A DNA stretch of 34,042 nt from CAG-882 sp050874385 (GTDB taxonomy: Bacteria; Bacillota; Clostridia; Lachnospirales; Lachnospiraceae), in NCBI GenBank assembly GCA_050874385.1, contig JBNMKO010000026.1, positions 1 to 34,042 of the forward strand. Direction: 5' to 3'. The notes below the pieces were generated by a model, which did no database searches, had not been told where the DNA came from, and saw nothing but the letters and a program-made list of their open reading frames with translations. The position numbers and the translations under genes were made by a program. Below, piece after piece: positions 17,401 through 25,235 of this stretch (position 1 is its first letter; every line of letters starts with the position of its first letter).

Positions 17401-17793
17401 GTGGTCGCCAAATATTGAGAGTGCATGTGTCGCAACCGTTCTCGCCGCCACATGAAACACGCCCGGAAGAAGCTCGCCTGCCACCTTGTAGATGTTCGGG
17501 AGCATCAAAAGAAGTCCCTGCGATGCTGTAAAAGTCGTCGCAAGGACTCCTGCACTTAACGTGCCATGAAGCGTGGCTGCCGCACCTGCCTCCGACTGCA
17601 ACTCGACCACGCGGACTGTCTCACCGAAAAGATTTTTCCTTCCGCCCACTGCCCACTCGTCAATGATTTCCGCCATCGGTGATGACGGTGTTATCGGATA
17701 TATAGGTGCCACCTGAGTGAACGCATAAGCCACATGTGCTGCTGCGGCATTGCCGTCCATCGCCTTTTCAATTCTATCCCCTGTCCTGTTCAT
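14401..17793 (-). CDS. nifJ: Pyruvate:ferredoxin (flavodoxin) oxidoreductase
   Basis: A single-chain PFOR of 1130 residues, slightly short of the usual 1170-1190. It oxidises pyruvate with CoA to acetyl-CoA and CO2, reducing ferredoxin, in the cytoplasm. Order: N-terminal pyruvate-binding domain (YPITPSSPMAEIIDEW near 35-50), domains II-III, a two-cluster ferredoxin domain (CIQCNRCSYVCPHA near 719 and CTGCGSCAGVCPG near 772), then the thiamine-diphosphate domain with the proximal-cluster Cys pair (CAGCGETPYAKL near 847) and GDGWAYDIG near 957. A Lys/Ser/Asp-rich stretch just before GDGWAYDIG replaces a usually helical segment. ATG with GGAGG seven bases upstream; a perfect hairpin encloses this ribosome site. 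Its gene follows the HD-domain gene by 72 bases. Confidence 0.97.
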   Translation of the reverse strand: MNRTGDRIEKAMDGNAAAAHVAYAFTQVAPIYPITPSSPMAEIIDEWAVGGRKNLFGETVRVVELQSEAGAAATLHGTLSAGVLATTFTASQGLLLMLPNIYKVAGELLPGVFHVAARTVATHALSIFGDHSDVYACRQSGVAMLASGSVQEVMDLSAVAHLSAIRGRVPFIHFFDGFRTSHEVKKIKLWDYDELREMLDIDALNAFRQRGLDPEHAFMAGSAQNPDIFFQAREAANGYYEQLVGVVSGYLDEVNKRLGTKYGLFDYYGSERATHVIVAMGSVTQTIEEVVDFINSHAGITKAEAEVGVIKVHLYRPFSVEHFLSCIPDTVEQITVLDRTKEPGSVGEPLLLDVVAALKGSRFENVSVYGGRYGLSSKDTTPEQIMAVYANHDKKRFTIGIDDDVTGLSLNTKMGVMSFTGHDELPDLNKSTLECMFWGLGGDGTIGANKNSIKIIGNNTDLQVQGYFSYDSKKSGGVTVSHLRFGRGEIRSAYLVQHPDFVACHNKSYILKYDMLSNINHGGVFLLNCDWEKDELDKKLPDTLKHVIAQKELDFYIINAVRIGKEIGINGKINTILQSAFFKIVCDKYAQEYGLMSYGEAVEYMKAAAKASYEVKGQKIVEMNYQAIERGGEGLVHVKVPEEWKDCPDKPSVRPSTAFEDRQCVMDYVKNIQSKVNALTGDELPVSAFLPYVDGRQPSGTSAHEKRDFAVELPKWLPENCIQCNRCSYVCPHAVIRPAVLDEEELKNAPDDMESIPMNGMPGKHFAIVVSARDCTGCGSCAGVCPGMRDNKALEMKPLLEYNKEKHQEEFDYAQTLSDKPEISEKFRVGTVKGSQFKKPLLEFSGACAGCGETPYAKLVTQLFGERMYIANATGCSSIWANSTPSTAYSAYPDGRGPAWSNSLFEDAAEFGYGIYLAEQVKENSHGGQTGKFDDKPSEKPDTKSKKKSVWIFGGDGWAYDIGYGGLDHILASGANINILVFDTEVYSNTGGQASKATPKGAYARFASDGKRTPKKKLAAIAMTYENVYVAQVAMGADYEQTVKAFTEAENYDGPSLIIAYCTCIAHGIKAGMGSSQAEEKKAVAAGYWELFRYNPVLKEQGKEPLIMDSKPPTIPYEEFLGGEIRYRQR

Positions 17794-17823
17794 AGAAGTC
17801 CTCCAAATATCTTTATGACTTCT
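17794..17823 (-). promoter_or_regulatory. Hairpin with the nifJ Shine-Dalgarno in its loop
   Basis: On the minus-strand messenger AGAAGTC (17817-17823) and GACTTCT (17794-17800) form a perfect 7-bp stem. The 16-base loop contains GGAG, and the 3' arm abuts the ATG. This could modulate ribosome access. Confidence 0.45.
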
Positions 17824-17865
17824 ATTTTATCCCTCTTTTTCGCTGCTATTCACGCCACACAATTA

Positions 17866-18672
17866 TTATACAGTAGTTGTACCAATCAGCGTCCTTTCTG
17901 ATATATACTCCCTCATTATCCTGTTAATCTCCTGCATCTTGCGCTGTGTGTCAGGATTGTCCGACTTAAAAGCAAGCATCTTGTCAAGGTATCCCTGTTT
18001 TACTGCCTGTCTCACACTCTCGTCATACACGAGCTCGAACACAAGCGAGATATGCCCCGGCACGTTGTCAACAGCGGTCTTTTTTAGTGACCTGAGTATC
18101 GTGTGCCTCTCCGCAAACGCTTCAATCACCGCGTCAGTTATCTCACCGTTTCTAATCTCCTCGGTGGTGGCATTGTAGATTTCCTCGAGCGGAAAATCGC
18201 AGTTAACCTTCAAAATATCCACCTTGTCCGCATCGCGCAGAATATTGCAGTACATCGTGGTGCGCTCGTCAAAGTCCTCCGGTATGCGGTAATCGCTGTG
18301 ATGGTAGATGGCTCTCTTTATAAGCTCGTCCTCACTGTCATCGTCAAGATAGTCCCTTATCCTGCCCTCGTCAAACAATATCTCACAGCCAAGATGTGCG
18401 TGGTTTACAGACTTGTCATCATAAAAAGTATTATATCTTCTTAGCTGTTCAAATCTTCCGACATCGTGCAGCATGCCCGTCAGCCATGCAATGTCCAAAT
18501 CCGCCCCCGTAAGCCCGATAGACTTACCAATCGCCTGACAAAGCCCTGCCACGCGGTAGGTGTGCTCAATTTTTAACTTAACCTTGGTGTCCTCGCTGTT
18601 GTAATTCTTAACGTATGCCGCAAAGGTGTCCATAACTCTCTGCCTGTCTATTTTTATATGCGAAACTGTCAT
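17866..18672 (-). CDS. HD-domain phosphohydrolase
   Basis: A 268-residue cytoplasmic protein with an HD domain. The metal-binding residues are visible: His in IEHTYRVAG, the His-Asp pair in MLHDVGRFEQ, further histidines in NHAHLG and YHHSDYRIP, and Asp in LRDADKVDIL. HD proteins of this type hydrolyse phosphate esters, often nucleotides; the substrate cannot be told from the sequence. I chose the ATG at 18672 because GAGGAG lies eight bases upstream; an ATG eight codons earlier has no ribosome site. It has its own promoter overlapping the end of the preceding gene, and the PFOR gene follows by 72 bases, so co-transcription is possible. Confidence 0.85.
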   Translation of the reverse strand: MTVSHIKIDRQRVMDTFAAYVKNYNSEDTKVKLKIEHTYRVAGLCQAIGKSIGLTGADLDIAWLTGMLHDVGRFEQLRRYNTFYDDKSVNHAHLGCEILFDEGRIRDYLDDDSEDELIKRAIYHHSDYRIPEDFDERTTMYCNILRDADKVDILKVNCDFPLEEIYNATTEEIRNGEITDAVIEAFAERHTILRSLKKTAVDNVPGHISLVFELVYDESVRQAVKQGYLDKMLAFKSDNPDTQRKMQEINRIMREYISERTLIGTTTV

Positions 18673-18761
18673 TTTCTGTGCTCCTCTATTATACATTAGT
18701 ATACTCTAAGTTGTGTTTTTTCTCTGGCAGACAAAATATATGTCCCGACACAACTATTTAT

Positions 18762-18790
18762 ATTATAGCACTTCCACAGCATCGTTTCAA
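18762..18790 (-). promoter_or_regulatory. Promoter of the HD-domain gene
   Basis: TTGAAA (18785-18790) and TATAAT (18762-18767) on the minus strand with a 17-base spacer. The -35 box overlaps the stop codon of the upstream membrane-protein gene. The leader then contains a hairpin with arms at 18748-18754 and 18710-18716 (7 bp, 31-base loop). Confidence 0.7.
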
Positions 18791-20160
18791 CGCAAACTCT
18801 CGTACATCTGCCTTGTACCGTCGGCGGTCTCATCGTTGAACACATACACCCTGTCAGCCGTCCTGACTACAACAGCCATAGGCGTTTTAAGGCAGATATA
18901 TGTATCACATTTTCCGTAGTCTGACACGTTAAAGCTTCCTATATTATATACGGTTCCGTCATAGCCGACATTCTTTGACATGTCAGGGAGCGCATCCAAA
19001 AGCTCAACATCTGTTATCTCGTCAAGATAAAATTGGCTTCTCTCGCCTGCCGCCTCGACATACGCAATTTTTCTTCCGCTGTCATCGCTTGTAATGTCAA
19101 GTGATACATTCGCCAAATCATATTTTGCCAAAAATAGCGCAAGCACTACAGTAAACAGCATGGTAATTCCAATAACAACCAAATCCACTTTGCTACCGGC
19201 ATTTAACGAGAAGCCTATTCCAACTCTCCTTTCCATAAGCCTCGGCGCGTTTGGATTTTTCTTCCCAGTCAGATAATATATATCGTCGTCATCGTAGTAC
19301 TGCACCGCGCCCGCCTGATTTTTCACCTTCTGCACATTGGTATAGGCGACAACAAGTGCCGCAAAGCTTCCCAGTGAACATAGCATTATCATGGCATAAC
19401 CTAAATAGGCAAACATCTTTCCGCCATTTAACTGTGTTCCCGATGTATATCCCAGGGAAAGAACAAGCGCAATAAATGCCGCCATAAAGCTGTGAAGCAT
19501 CATACATCTGCTCCACTCGTACTTTACGCTCCTGTTAATCGCAATATTCACCTCGCTGTCATCGCAGTAAACCTTGGTGCGAGACCTTGCAATCACAAAA
19601 TATATCACAAAAAACATCACGGCACAGGCTGCAAAGCTGCATGATACGACAGAAAAATCCACCGCACAATACCTGAACACGCAGAACCCAACCATCGCCA
19701 TCGGCAGCACTCCACAGTACGGGCTTATAGGCATCTTTTTCTTGCTGCTTGTCAGCGCGGTGTCTATTCTGCAAAGCCTGCCGCCATTTTCACTTCCCTT
19801 ATACCAATCCTGCTCTATCTTCCAGTTGTACAGCTTCCAGCCACACTTTTTAAGGCTGTTCTGATACGCATACATGAGCACAAAAAACCACGTTAAAATA
19901 TAAACCATCTGTATTGACACATAATCATAAAAAATCAAAATTGTAAAACATGTGACAACCCCGATAAGGCTTATTCTTTTCCAGCTTCGCATGTACTCTG
20001 CCTTTATATTTTTTACGGACTCCTCGTCCCTGTGCTCCTTCGGAATTGTTATTCCCATATAGTATGCTCCGTTTTCAAGAACACTCCCGCTCCCCATAGT
20101 GTAAACTAAGGTTGCGAGCATAAAAAGCATCGTTATAATCTCAATCACCATGACAACCAT
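18787..20160 (-). CDS. Multi-pass membrane protein with DUF5808 and PH-like C-terminus
   Basis: A 457-residue protein with about eight hydrophobic helices. After the helical part, the stretch YLTGKKNPNAPRLMERRVG resembles DUF5808 (the pattern of Asn-Pro, Pro-Arg-Leu, then Arg-hydrophobic-Gly-hydrophobic-Gly). One more helix and a soluble C-terminal domain of about 95 residues follow, with the look of bacterial PH (bPH_5-like) domains: an ITDVELLD strand and an IGSFNVSDYGKCD turn. The function of such proteins is not established. It is 17 bases downstream of a YtrA-type GntR regulator gene, and this pairing suggests the regulator controls its own operon. ATG with GGAG six bases upstream. Domain calls are by eye. 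Confidence 0.7.
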   Translation of the reverse strand: MVVMVIEIITMLFMLATLVYTMGSGSVLENGAYYMGITIPKEHRDEESVKNIKAEYMRSWKRISLIGVVTCFTILIFYDYVSIQMVYILTWFFVLMYAYQNSLKKCGWKLYNWKIEQDWYKGSENGGRLCRIDTALTSSKKKMPISPYCGVLPMAMVGFCVFRYCAVDFSVVSCSFAACAVMFFVIYFVIARSRTKVYCDDSEVNIAINRSVKYEWSRCMMLHSFMAAFIALVLSLGYTSGTQLNGGKMFAYLGYAMIMLCSLGSFAALVVAYTNVQKVKNQAGAVQYYDDDDIYYLTGKKNPNAPRLMERRVGIGFSLNAGSKVDLVVIGITMLFTVVLALFLAKYDLANVSLDITSDDSGRKIAYVEAAGERSQFYLDEITDVELLDALPDMSKNVGYDGTVYNIGSFNVSDYGKCDTYICLKTPMAVVVRTADRVYVFNDETADGTRQMYESLR

Positions 20161-20177
20161 AATTTTCTCCCCCTCTC

Positions 20178-20561
20178 CTATTCAAATACAAGCTGCTGCC
20201 TGTCGTAGATTTCCTCACATTTTTTCATAAATTCTTCCTTTTTCATGCCCTTTAGCGTCGTCTCCGTGATGAGAAGCTCAAGCTCCGCCTCGACCTTCTC
20301 GCGGTACTGCACTCCATTATCAGGCTTGGGGCAAATCTTTGCGCCATGCCGCCTGTCAATCTCAATAAATCCCTCCGCCTTCAAAACCCCATACGCCTTG
20401 TTCACGGTCATCACATTTATACCCGTGTCCTCCGCCATCTGCCTGACCGTCGGAAGGCTCTCGCCAGCCTTTAGCTCGCCTCTTCCTATCCCCAGCACAA
20501 TCTGGTTGCGAAGCTGTACATAAATCGGAATGTCCGACGCTGTGTTGAGTTCAATTATCAT
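20178..20561 (-). CDS. GntR-family regulator, YtrA type
   Basis: A 127-residue repressor-type protein. An N-terminal winged helix occupies about residues 10-78 (IYVQLRNQIVLGIGRGEL, SLPTVRQMAEDTGINVMTVN, LKAEGFIEIDRRHG), followed by a short two-helix tail of about 45 residues for dimerisation, the YtrA subfamily layout. ATG with AGGAGG eight bases upstream. It is the first gene of a two-gene operon with the DUF5808 membrane protein. YtrA regulators commonly repress their own operon in response to envelope stress or cell-wall antibiotics; whether that applies here is inference. An imperfect palindrome about 65 bases upstream could be its operator. Confidence 0.9.
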   Translation of the reverse strand: MIIELNTASDIPIYVQLRNQIVLGIGRGELKAGESLPTVRQMAEDTGINVMTVNKAYGVLKAEGFIEIDRRHGAKICPKPDNGVQYREKVEAELELLITETTLKGMKKEEFMKKCEEIYDRQQLVFE

Positions 20562-20945
20562 AACTTATTCCTCCTATTCTGACTGATACTATACAATCCA
20601 ACAAATTAATGCCATTTTCAACTATAACAACATGTTGGTTATGCAAAAAAGATATTGCTAGTTAAACAGGCTTTCATGCATATATGAATATGCTTAAATT
20701 CACAGGATTGCTATAAGTAACTACAAAGCAAGTCTTGCAATTACTTATTATTTGTTAAATCGTGTCTTTGTATTATTTATATTAATACAAATAATACTTT
20801 ATGTCAATATCCAATATCTTATCAATCGGATATTCGCATCAAAACAAGCCCCAAAATTTCCTCAAAATCCATGTCATATTCCCCGTCCACGCATAATATA
20901 TATTAAGGTTAACACCTTACACCCTTTAAATATATGGAGGAACTT
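20562..20945. other. 384-base divergent intergenic region with several dyads
   Basis: No gene seen. Besides the palindrome at 20624-20642 it holds a two-part hairpin (TAAGTAA 20714-20720 with TTACTTA 20741-20747, and GCAAG/CTTGC at 20728-20738 inside). It also holds two overlapping inverted repeats (TTGTATTA/TAATACAA at 20769-20790 and GTATTATTT/AAATAATAC at 20770-20797), and TAAGGT-TAAC-ACCTTA at 20904-20919 before the DUF11 gene. No strong promoter pair was recognised. Confidence 0.5.
20624..20642. promoter_or_regulatory. Palindrome upstream of the GntR operon
   Basis: ATAAC, core AACATGTT, then GGTTAT: an imperfect 19-base dyad 63 bases before the GntR start codon. It may be a repressor site. 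Confidence 0.35.
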
Positions 20946-21800
20946 ATGGCAACATTTTATAATCAGGCAACTCTTTCCTACAACGGAAACACGACAACAT
21001 CAAACATCACCACCGGCGAAATCGTCGAGATACTGAGCGCGACCAAGACCGCGGTAACCGACACATACCAGACGGGCGGGCGCGTAACTTATATAGTCAG
21101 CATTGTAAACTCAGGCGATGACGACTTTACCGGGCTTACCGTGACCGACAACCTCGGCGCATATACCTACAACACGCTCACACTGACACCTCTTGAATAT
21201 GTCGACGACTCCATAAAATACTACATCAACGGCGTTTTGCAGGCAGCCCCGGTAATCACCTCGACCTCTCCGCTCACCATAACCGGAATATCCGTTCCGG
21301 CAGGTGGAAACACAACACTTGTCTATGAGACGAACACCAACGAGTTCGCACCTCTTGACACAGATGCCGTTATCACCAACACCGCGACAATCACAGGTGC
21401 CGACCTGCCTGCTCCAATCACGGCGGTTGAGACCGTGAGAGCCGAGAACAACGCATTTCTCACAATCAGCAAGTCGCTCACACCTTCCACCGTTGCCGAG
21501 AATGGACAGCTCACCTACACATTCATCATACAGAACTCCGGCAACACGGAGGCAGGAGCCGACGACAATGTTGTCCTTACTGATACTTTCCTGCCTATAC
21601 TCAAGGACATCACCGTGACATTCAACGGTGTGACGTGGGTAGAGGGCACTAACTACACCTACAACGAGGCAACGGGACTTTTCACAACCATCGGCGGTCA
21701 GATAACCGTTCCTGCTGCCACCTACACGCGCGATGCTACAACCGGGGCACTTATTGTAAATCCGGGAGTAAGCACTCTGACTGTGACGGGAACAATCTAA
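20946..21800 (+). CDS. DUF11-repeat protein without signal peptide
   Basis: A 284-residue protein with two DUF11-like beta-sandwich repeats. The first covers about 28-155 (TYIVSIVNSGDDDFTGLTVTD) and the second about 165-284 (TYTFIIQNSGNTEAGADDNV). DUF11 domains usually occur in surface or adhesive proteins, yet there is no signal peptide, no sortase motif and no membrane helix. The N-terminus ATFYNQATLSYNG is already domain-like. ATG at 20946 has GGAGG five bases upstream; an ATG at 20934 overlaps that ribosome site and was not chosen. Codons look richer in G and C than in neighbouring genes. It stands alone, ending at a strong hairpin. Such signal-less DUF11 proteins may be exported by another route or sit in a spore or cell coat; function unknown. 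Confidence 0.75.
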   Translation: MATFYNQATLSYNGNTTTSNITTGEIVEILSATKTAVTDTYQTGGRVTYIVSIVNSGDDDFTGLTVTDNLGAYTYNTLTLTPLEYVDDSIKYYINGVLQAAPVITSTSPLTITGISVPAGGNTTLVYETNTNEFAPLDTDAVITNTATITGADLPAPITAVETVRAENNAFLTISKSLTPSTVAENGQLTYTFIIQNSGNTEAGADDNVVLTDTFLPILKDITVTFNGVTWVEGTNYTYNEATGLFTTIGGQITVPAATYTRDATTGALIVNPGVSTLTVTGTI

Positions 21801-21837
21801 TGCACTAACATTTGTAAAATATAAAGCAACAATAAAA

Positions 21838-21869
21838 AGGACACTGTGATATTACAGTCACAGTGTCCT
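21838..21869. terminator. Terminator between the DUF11 and P-type ATPase genes
   Basis: A perfect 12-bp stem (AGGACACTGTGA and TCACAGTGTCCT) with an 8-base loop. On the minus strand it is followed by TTTTTATTG, a good U-run for the ATPase transcript. On the plus strand the tail is weaker but T-rich. Confidence 0.85.
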
Positions 21870-21937
21870 CTTAACATTTATTTCATTTAATGAATTATTT
21901 TATTTATAACAACAATCGTTACTAACCGATTTTAATG

Positions 21938-24418
21938 CTATGCCCTTTTGCTCTTTTTCCCCGGCATTCTCTCCAAAACATCGTCGGAGTCAAACCACTG
22001 TTCAAGCTTCTCAATCAACATTGTGAGATACCTGAAAAGTGATTCCGTCGCAAATGCGAACACGACAGCGAGCATTATGCACTCCGTTGACATGTGGCTC
22101 ATATAGAAAAGACTCTTCAGCGCCGTACTTGAGAATACAAGTCCAATCACGCAGAACACAAACACGGCAAATGTAAGCTTGTTAAACGGCTTGCTTATCT
22201 TGAACATAATCATAAATCCGACTATCGCAAGAAGAAGTGTCGCCGCCGTAGCCACGCCGTCCGGGTCGAGATTGAATGTATTTCCGAATACCACAAGCGC
22301 ACCGACACATATCACATCGGTCAGACCGCCCGGAAGTGCCCTAAGAAGCACATTTTTCATAAAGTGTCCCTCAATGCGCTTCTTGTTTGGCTGCAATGCA
22401 AGGAAAAACGAAGGTATTCCTATTGTGAACATCGCTATGAGCGATATCTGTGCTGGCTCTAGCGGATATGTTATAGCCGCGATTATCGAGCACAACGCCA
22501 TGATGAACGAGAATATATTTTTCACAAGGAAAAGGCTCGCCGAGCGCTCGATGTTGTTTACCACACGCCTGCCCTCAAGCACAACCGACGGCATCTTTGA
22601 AAAATCAGACTCAAGAAGTACCACCTGCGCCGCCTGCGCCGCCGCCTCACTTCCCGAAGCCATAGCGATGCTGCAATCGGCATCCTTTAGGGCGAGCACG
22701 TCATTTACACCGTCACCCGTCATGGCAACGGTATTTCCCTGCTTTTGAAGTGCACCCACAAGCTGTCTTTTCTGTTCAGGAGACACACGCCCGAACACGA
22801 CATATTTTCCCGCCGCCTCATATAACTCCTTCTGCGTGCGCAGTGTCGATGCGTCGATAAAGTGCTCCGCCCCGTCAATGCCTGCCCTGAGAGCGACCTC
22901 CGACACAGTGACAGGATTATCTCCCGATATTACCTTGACCTGCACATCCTGCTCCGCAAAATATCTGAACGTCTCCTTCGCGTTCTCCCTTATCGGATTA
23001 GATAACACGACAAGCGCGAGCGGCGTTACCTTCTCAACAAGCGGCTTTCCGTCGATATCGCCAAAGTATCTCGCATAAACAAGCACTCTGCCGCCCGTCC
23101 TCGAAAAACGCTCTATCGTCTCCTTGTACTCGCCGTAGCGCTCCCTGAGCACCATCTCCGGCGCACCGAGCACATACACGCCATCGGAATATGTCACTGA
23201 GCTGTACTTTAACGCCGATGTAAAGCCCGTGTGTGACACAGCCTGTCTGCCCGTCGTCTCCTGAAAATGTTCCTTGAGCGCATTCATAGTTATGTTGTCA
23301 TTTCCCATGACAGCCACGAAATCTGACAACATCTTAAAGGTGCTGTCATATCTTTCACCCGGCAGCTCATAAACTTCCTGAACGGACATCTTGTTTTCCG
23401 TTATCGTTCCCGTCTTGTCCACACACAGCACATTCACGCGCGCGAGCGTCTCTATACTTTTCATGTCGTGCAAAAGAACTTTCTGAGATGCGAGACGGAT
23501 TGTGCTCACCGCAAGCGCGACGCTTGTGAGAAGATAAAGTCCCTCCGGTATCATTCCAATCACCGCCGCAACCATCGCCGTCACGGCATCCGGGAAGCTC
23601 TCCATATTTACATTCATGCCCTGCCATAACAGCAGTATTCCCATAGGAATAATACATATTCCGACCCACTTTAGGAGCTTGTCGAGCGAGCGCATCATCT
23701 CCGACTGCTCACCGGAGCCCATCGACTTAGCCTCCATGGTAAGCTTTGATATATACGAATCGCGCCCGACATTCTCAAGCCTTGCCCTGCACTCTCCCGA
23801 CACCACAAAACTTCCGCTCATAAGTGAGTCGCCATCTTTTTTCACAATGTCGTCCGACTCTCCTGTAAGAAGTGCCTCATTTACAAGGACACTGCCCGAC
23901 ACAACCACCGCGTCGGCACATATCTGGCTGCCCGCCGTGAAGATAACAATATCATCCACTACAAGTTCCTGTGTCTTTATGACACTGACATTGCCGTTTC
24001 TGACCACCTTCGCCATCGGTGCATTCAGCATATTCATCTTGTCTAAAACTCTTTTTGCCCTCAGCTCCTGAAAAATACCTATGGCTGAGTTGGCAAAAAT
24101 GACAGGCAGAAACGTAAGGTTTCTAAAAGAACCTACTATTATAAGAAGTACTCCAAGCACCACAAAGATAAGGTTGAAGTATGTAAATGTGTTGGAGATA
24201 ATTATATCCTTCACCGACTTAGTGCACGAATCCATCGTCTCGTTGTACCATCCGGCATCATAGTGGTCACTGACCTGCTCATCCGTAAGTCCATCCTCCG
24301 CGGAAGGCTCATATCTTATGATTTCCTCCCTCTCCACAAGCTGCTCCTGCTGCCTTTTTATCCTCTGTTCGTCAAGTCTTTCCTGAATACTTTTAAATAG
24401 CTTTTTTTCGTCGCTCAC
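21938..24418 (-). CDS. Cation-transporting P-type ATPase (CtpE/Exp7-like)
   Basis: An 826-residue E1-E2 ATPase. The actuator-domain TGES is near residue 183, PEGL in the fourth membrane helix near 289 (PEGLYLLTSVALAVS), the phosphorylated Asp in DKTGT near 333, and the hinge motif TGDGVNDVLALKDADC near 565. Several membrane helices follow. The PEGL-YLLTS sequence and the length fit the mycobacterial CtpE / streptococcal Exp7 group better than SERCA-type pumps. CtpE has been linked to calcium transport; the ion here is unproven. The start is GTG within the end of the PlsC-like gene, overlapping it by 26 bases, with GAGGAG about ten bases upstream. Co-translation with the acyltransferase is likely. 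Confidence 0.9.
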   Translation of the reverse strand: MSDEKKLFKSIQERLDEQRIKRQQEQLVEREEIIRYEPSAEDGLTDEQVSDHYDAGWYNETMDSCTKSVKDIIISNTFTYFNLIFVVLGVLLIIVGSFRNLTFLPVIFANSAIGIFQELRAKRVLDKMNMLNAPMAKVVRNGNVSVIKTQELVVDDIVIFTAGSQICADAVVVSGSVLVNEALLTGESDDIVKKDGDSLMSGSFVVSGECRARLENVGRDSYISKLTMEAKSMGSGEQSEMMRSLDKLLKWVGICIIPMGILLLWQGMNVNMESFPDAVTAMVAAVIGMIPEGLYLLTSVALAVSTIRLASQKVLLHDMKSIETLARVNVLCVDKTGTITENKMSVQEVYELPGERYDSTFKMLSDFVAVMGNDNITMNALKEHFQETTGRQAVSHTGFTSALKYSSVTYSDGVYVLGAPEMVLRERYGEYKETIERFSRTGGRVLVYARYFGDIDGKPLVEKVTPLALVVLSNPIRENAKETFRYFAEQDVQVKVISGDNPVTVSEVALRAGIDGAEHFIDASTLRTQKELYEAAGKYVVFGRVSPEQKRQLVGALQKQGNTVAMTGDGVNDVLALKDADCSIAMASGSEAAAQAAQVVLLESDFSKMPSVVLEGRRVVNNIERSASLFLVKNIFSFIMALCSIIAAITYPLEPAQISLIAMFTIGIPSFFLALQPNKKRIEGHFMKNVLLRALPGGLTDVICVGALVVFGNTFNLDPDGVATAATLLLAIVGFMIMFKISKPFNKLTFAVFVFCVIGLVFSSTALKSLFYMSHMSTECIMLAVVFAFATESLFRYLTMLIEKLEQWFDSDDVLERMPGKKSKRA

Positions 24419-25136
24419 CGTCTTTAATCTCCTCTAATTTGGCTGCAATTCTCGATTTCACAAGCTCACAGATTTCAGGCTTTTTCATTCCCTTATACTC
24501 GTCGTAATATATCGGCGCAAGGTAGTGAACCTGTGTGTTCACCTTCTCAAAAGTGTCGCTGTTCATCGATTTGTACGAATCATATACGACAACAGGGACT
24601 ATCGGGCCTTTGCTCGCCTGACTACATGCAAAGCATCCGCTGAAAAATTCCTGCAGCTCATTGTGATTGTCCCCATATCCGCCCTCAGGGAAGATAAGAA
24701 AATTCTGCCCCGACTTAACTCTGTCTGAAACTTCCTTTATCGAGCGGACCTTATCCCTGATATCTGTCAGGTCAATCGCAACTCCGTTTACAAGTCCGCA
24801 CACCTGACGGCTTAGAAATCTGCTTGCCTGCTTCTTCTCCCACAACACTCCGCAAGGCTCATCAAGCGACAGCAAAATTCCAAGTGCATCGTATTTCCCC
24901 TGATGATTTCCATACATAATATAACCATGCTCTTTAGGAATATTCTCAATGCCATACACATCCGTCGTCGTCCTTGCCCTCTTCTTCATGTGCTTTACAA
25001 TTTTCATGGCAAAATCGTATTTATCCTTATCCGTGTACTTATCCGGGTGTCTTAACATGTACTCAGCTTTTGGAACTGCGTACATAACGTAAAAAAAGCT
25101 CGATAACACAACCCATTTAAATCTCAAGTTTAACAC
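24393..25136 (-). CDS. PlsC-like 1-acylglycerol-3-phosphate O-acyltransferase
   Basis: A lysophospholipid acyltransferase-family protein. The catalytic NHX4D motif is present as NHQGKYD and the acceptor-binding motif as FPEGGYG. These enzymes acylate lysophosphatidic acid, or a related lipid, at the inner membrane. The N-terminus has a hydrophobic helix (KWVVLSSFFYVMYAV). The open frame runs up to a TTG at 25235, but a good promoter lies inside that stretch and GGAG sits nine bases before the GTG at 25136, so I start there, giving 247 residues. Its 3' end overlaps the P-type ATPase gene by 26 bases, so the two form an operon. Which lysolipid it uses is not known. Confidence 0.85.
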   Translation of the reverse strand: MLNLRFKWVVLSSFFYVMYAVPKAEYMLRHPDKYTDKDKYDFAMKIVKHMKKRARTTTDVYGIENIPKEHGYIMYGNHQGKYDALGILLSLDEPCGVLWEKKQASRFLSRQVCGLVNGVAIDLTDIRDKVRSIKEVSDRVKSGQNFLIFPEGGYGDNHNELQEFFSGCFACSQASKGPIVPVVVYDSYKSMNSDTFEKVNTQVHYLAPIYYDEYKGMKKPEICELVKSRIAAKLEEIKDGERRKKAI

Positions 25137-25206
25137 TATCTTATTCTCCTTTTCCCTCAATAAGCGCAAGCGATGAAAAATGTCCGCCCTAAGCGCTATG
25201 TTACTA

Positions 25207-25235
25207 AGAATAGCACAATTTGCGTTTTTGTGCAA
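25207..25235 (-). promoter_or_regulatory. Promoter of the plsC-like/P-type ATPase operon
   Basis: TTGCAC (25230-25235) and TATTCT (25207-25212) on the minus strand with a 17-base spacer. The dyad GCACAA/TTGTGC overlaps it. It lies about 70 bases before the GTG start and argues against the longer reading of the gene. Confidence 0.6.

Noticed and set aside
25137..25235. N-terminal extension of the PlsC-like protein from a TTG codon
   Set aside because: The stretch holds a good promoter and the normal family start follows at a GTG with a ribosome site.
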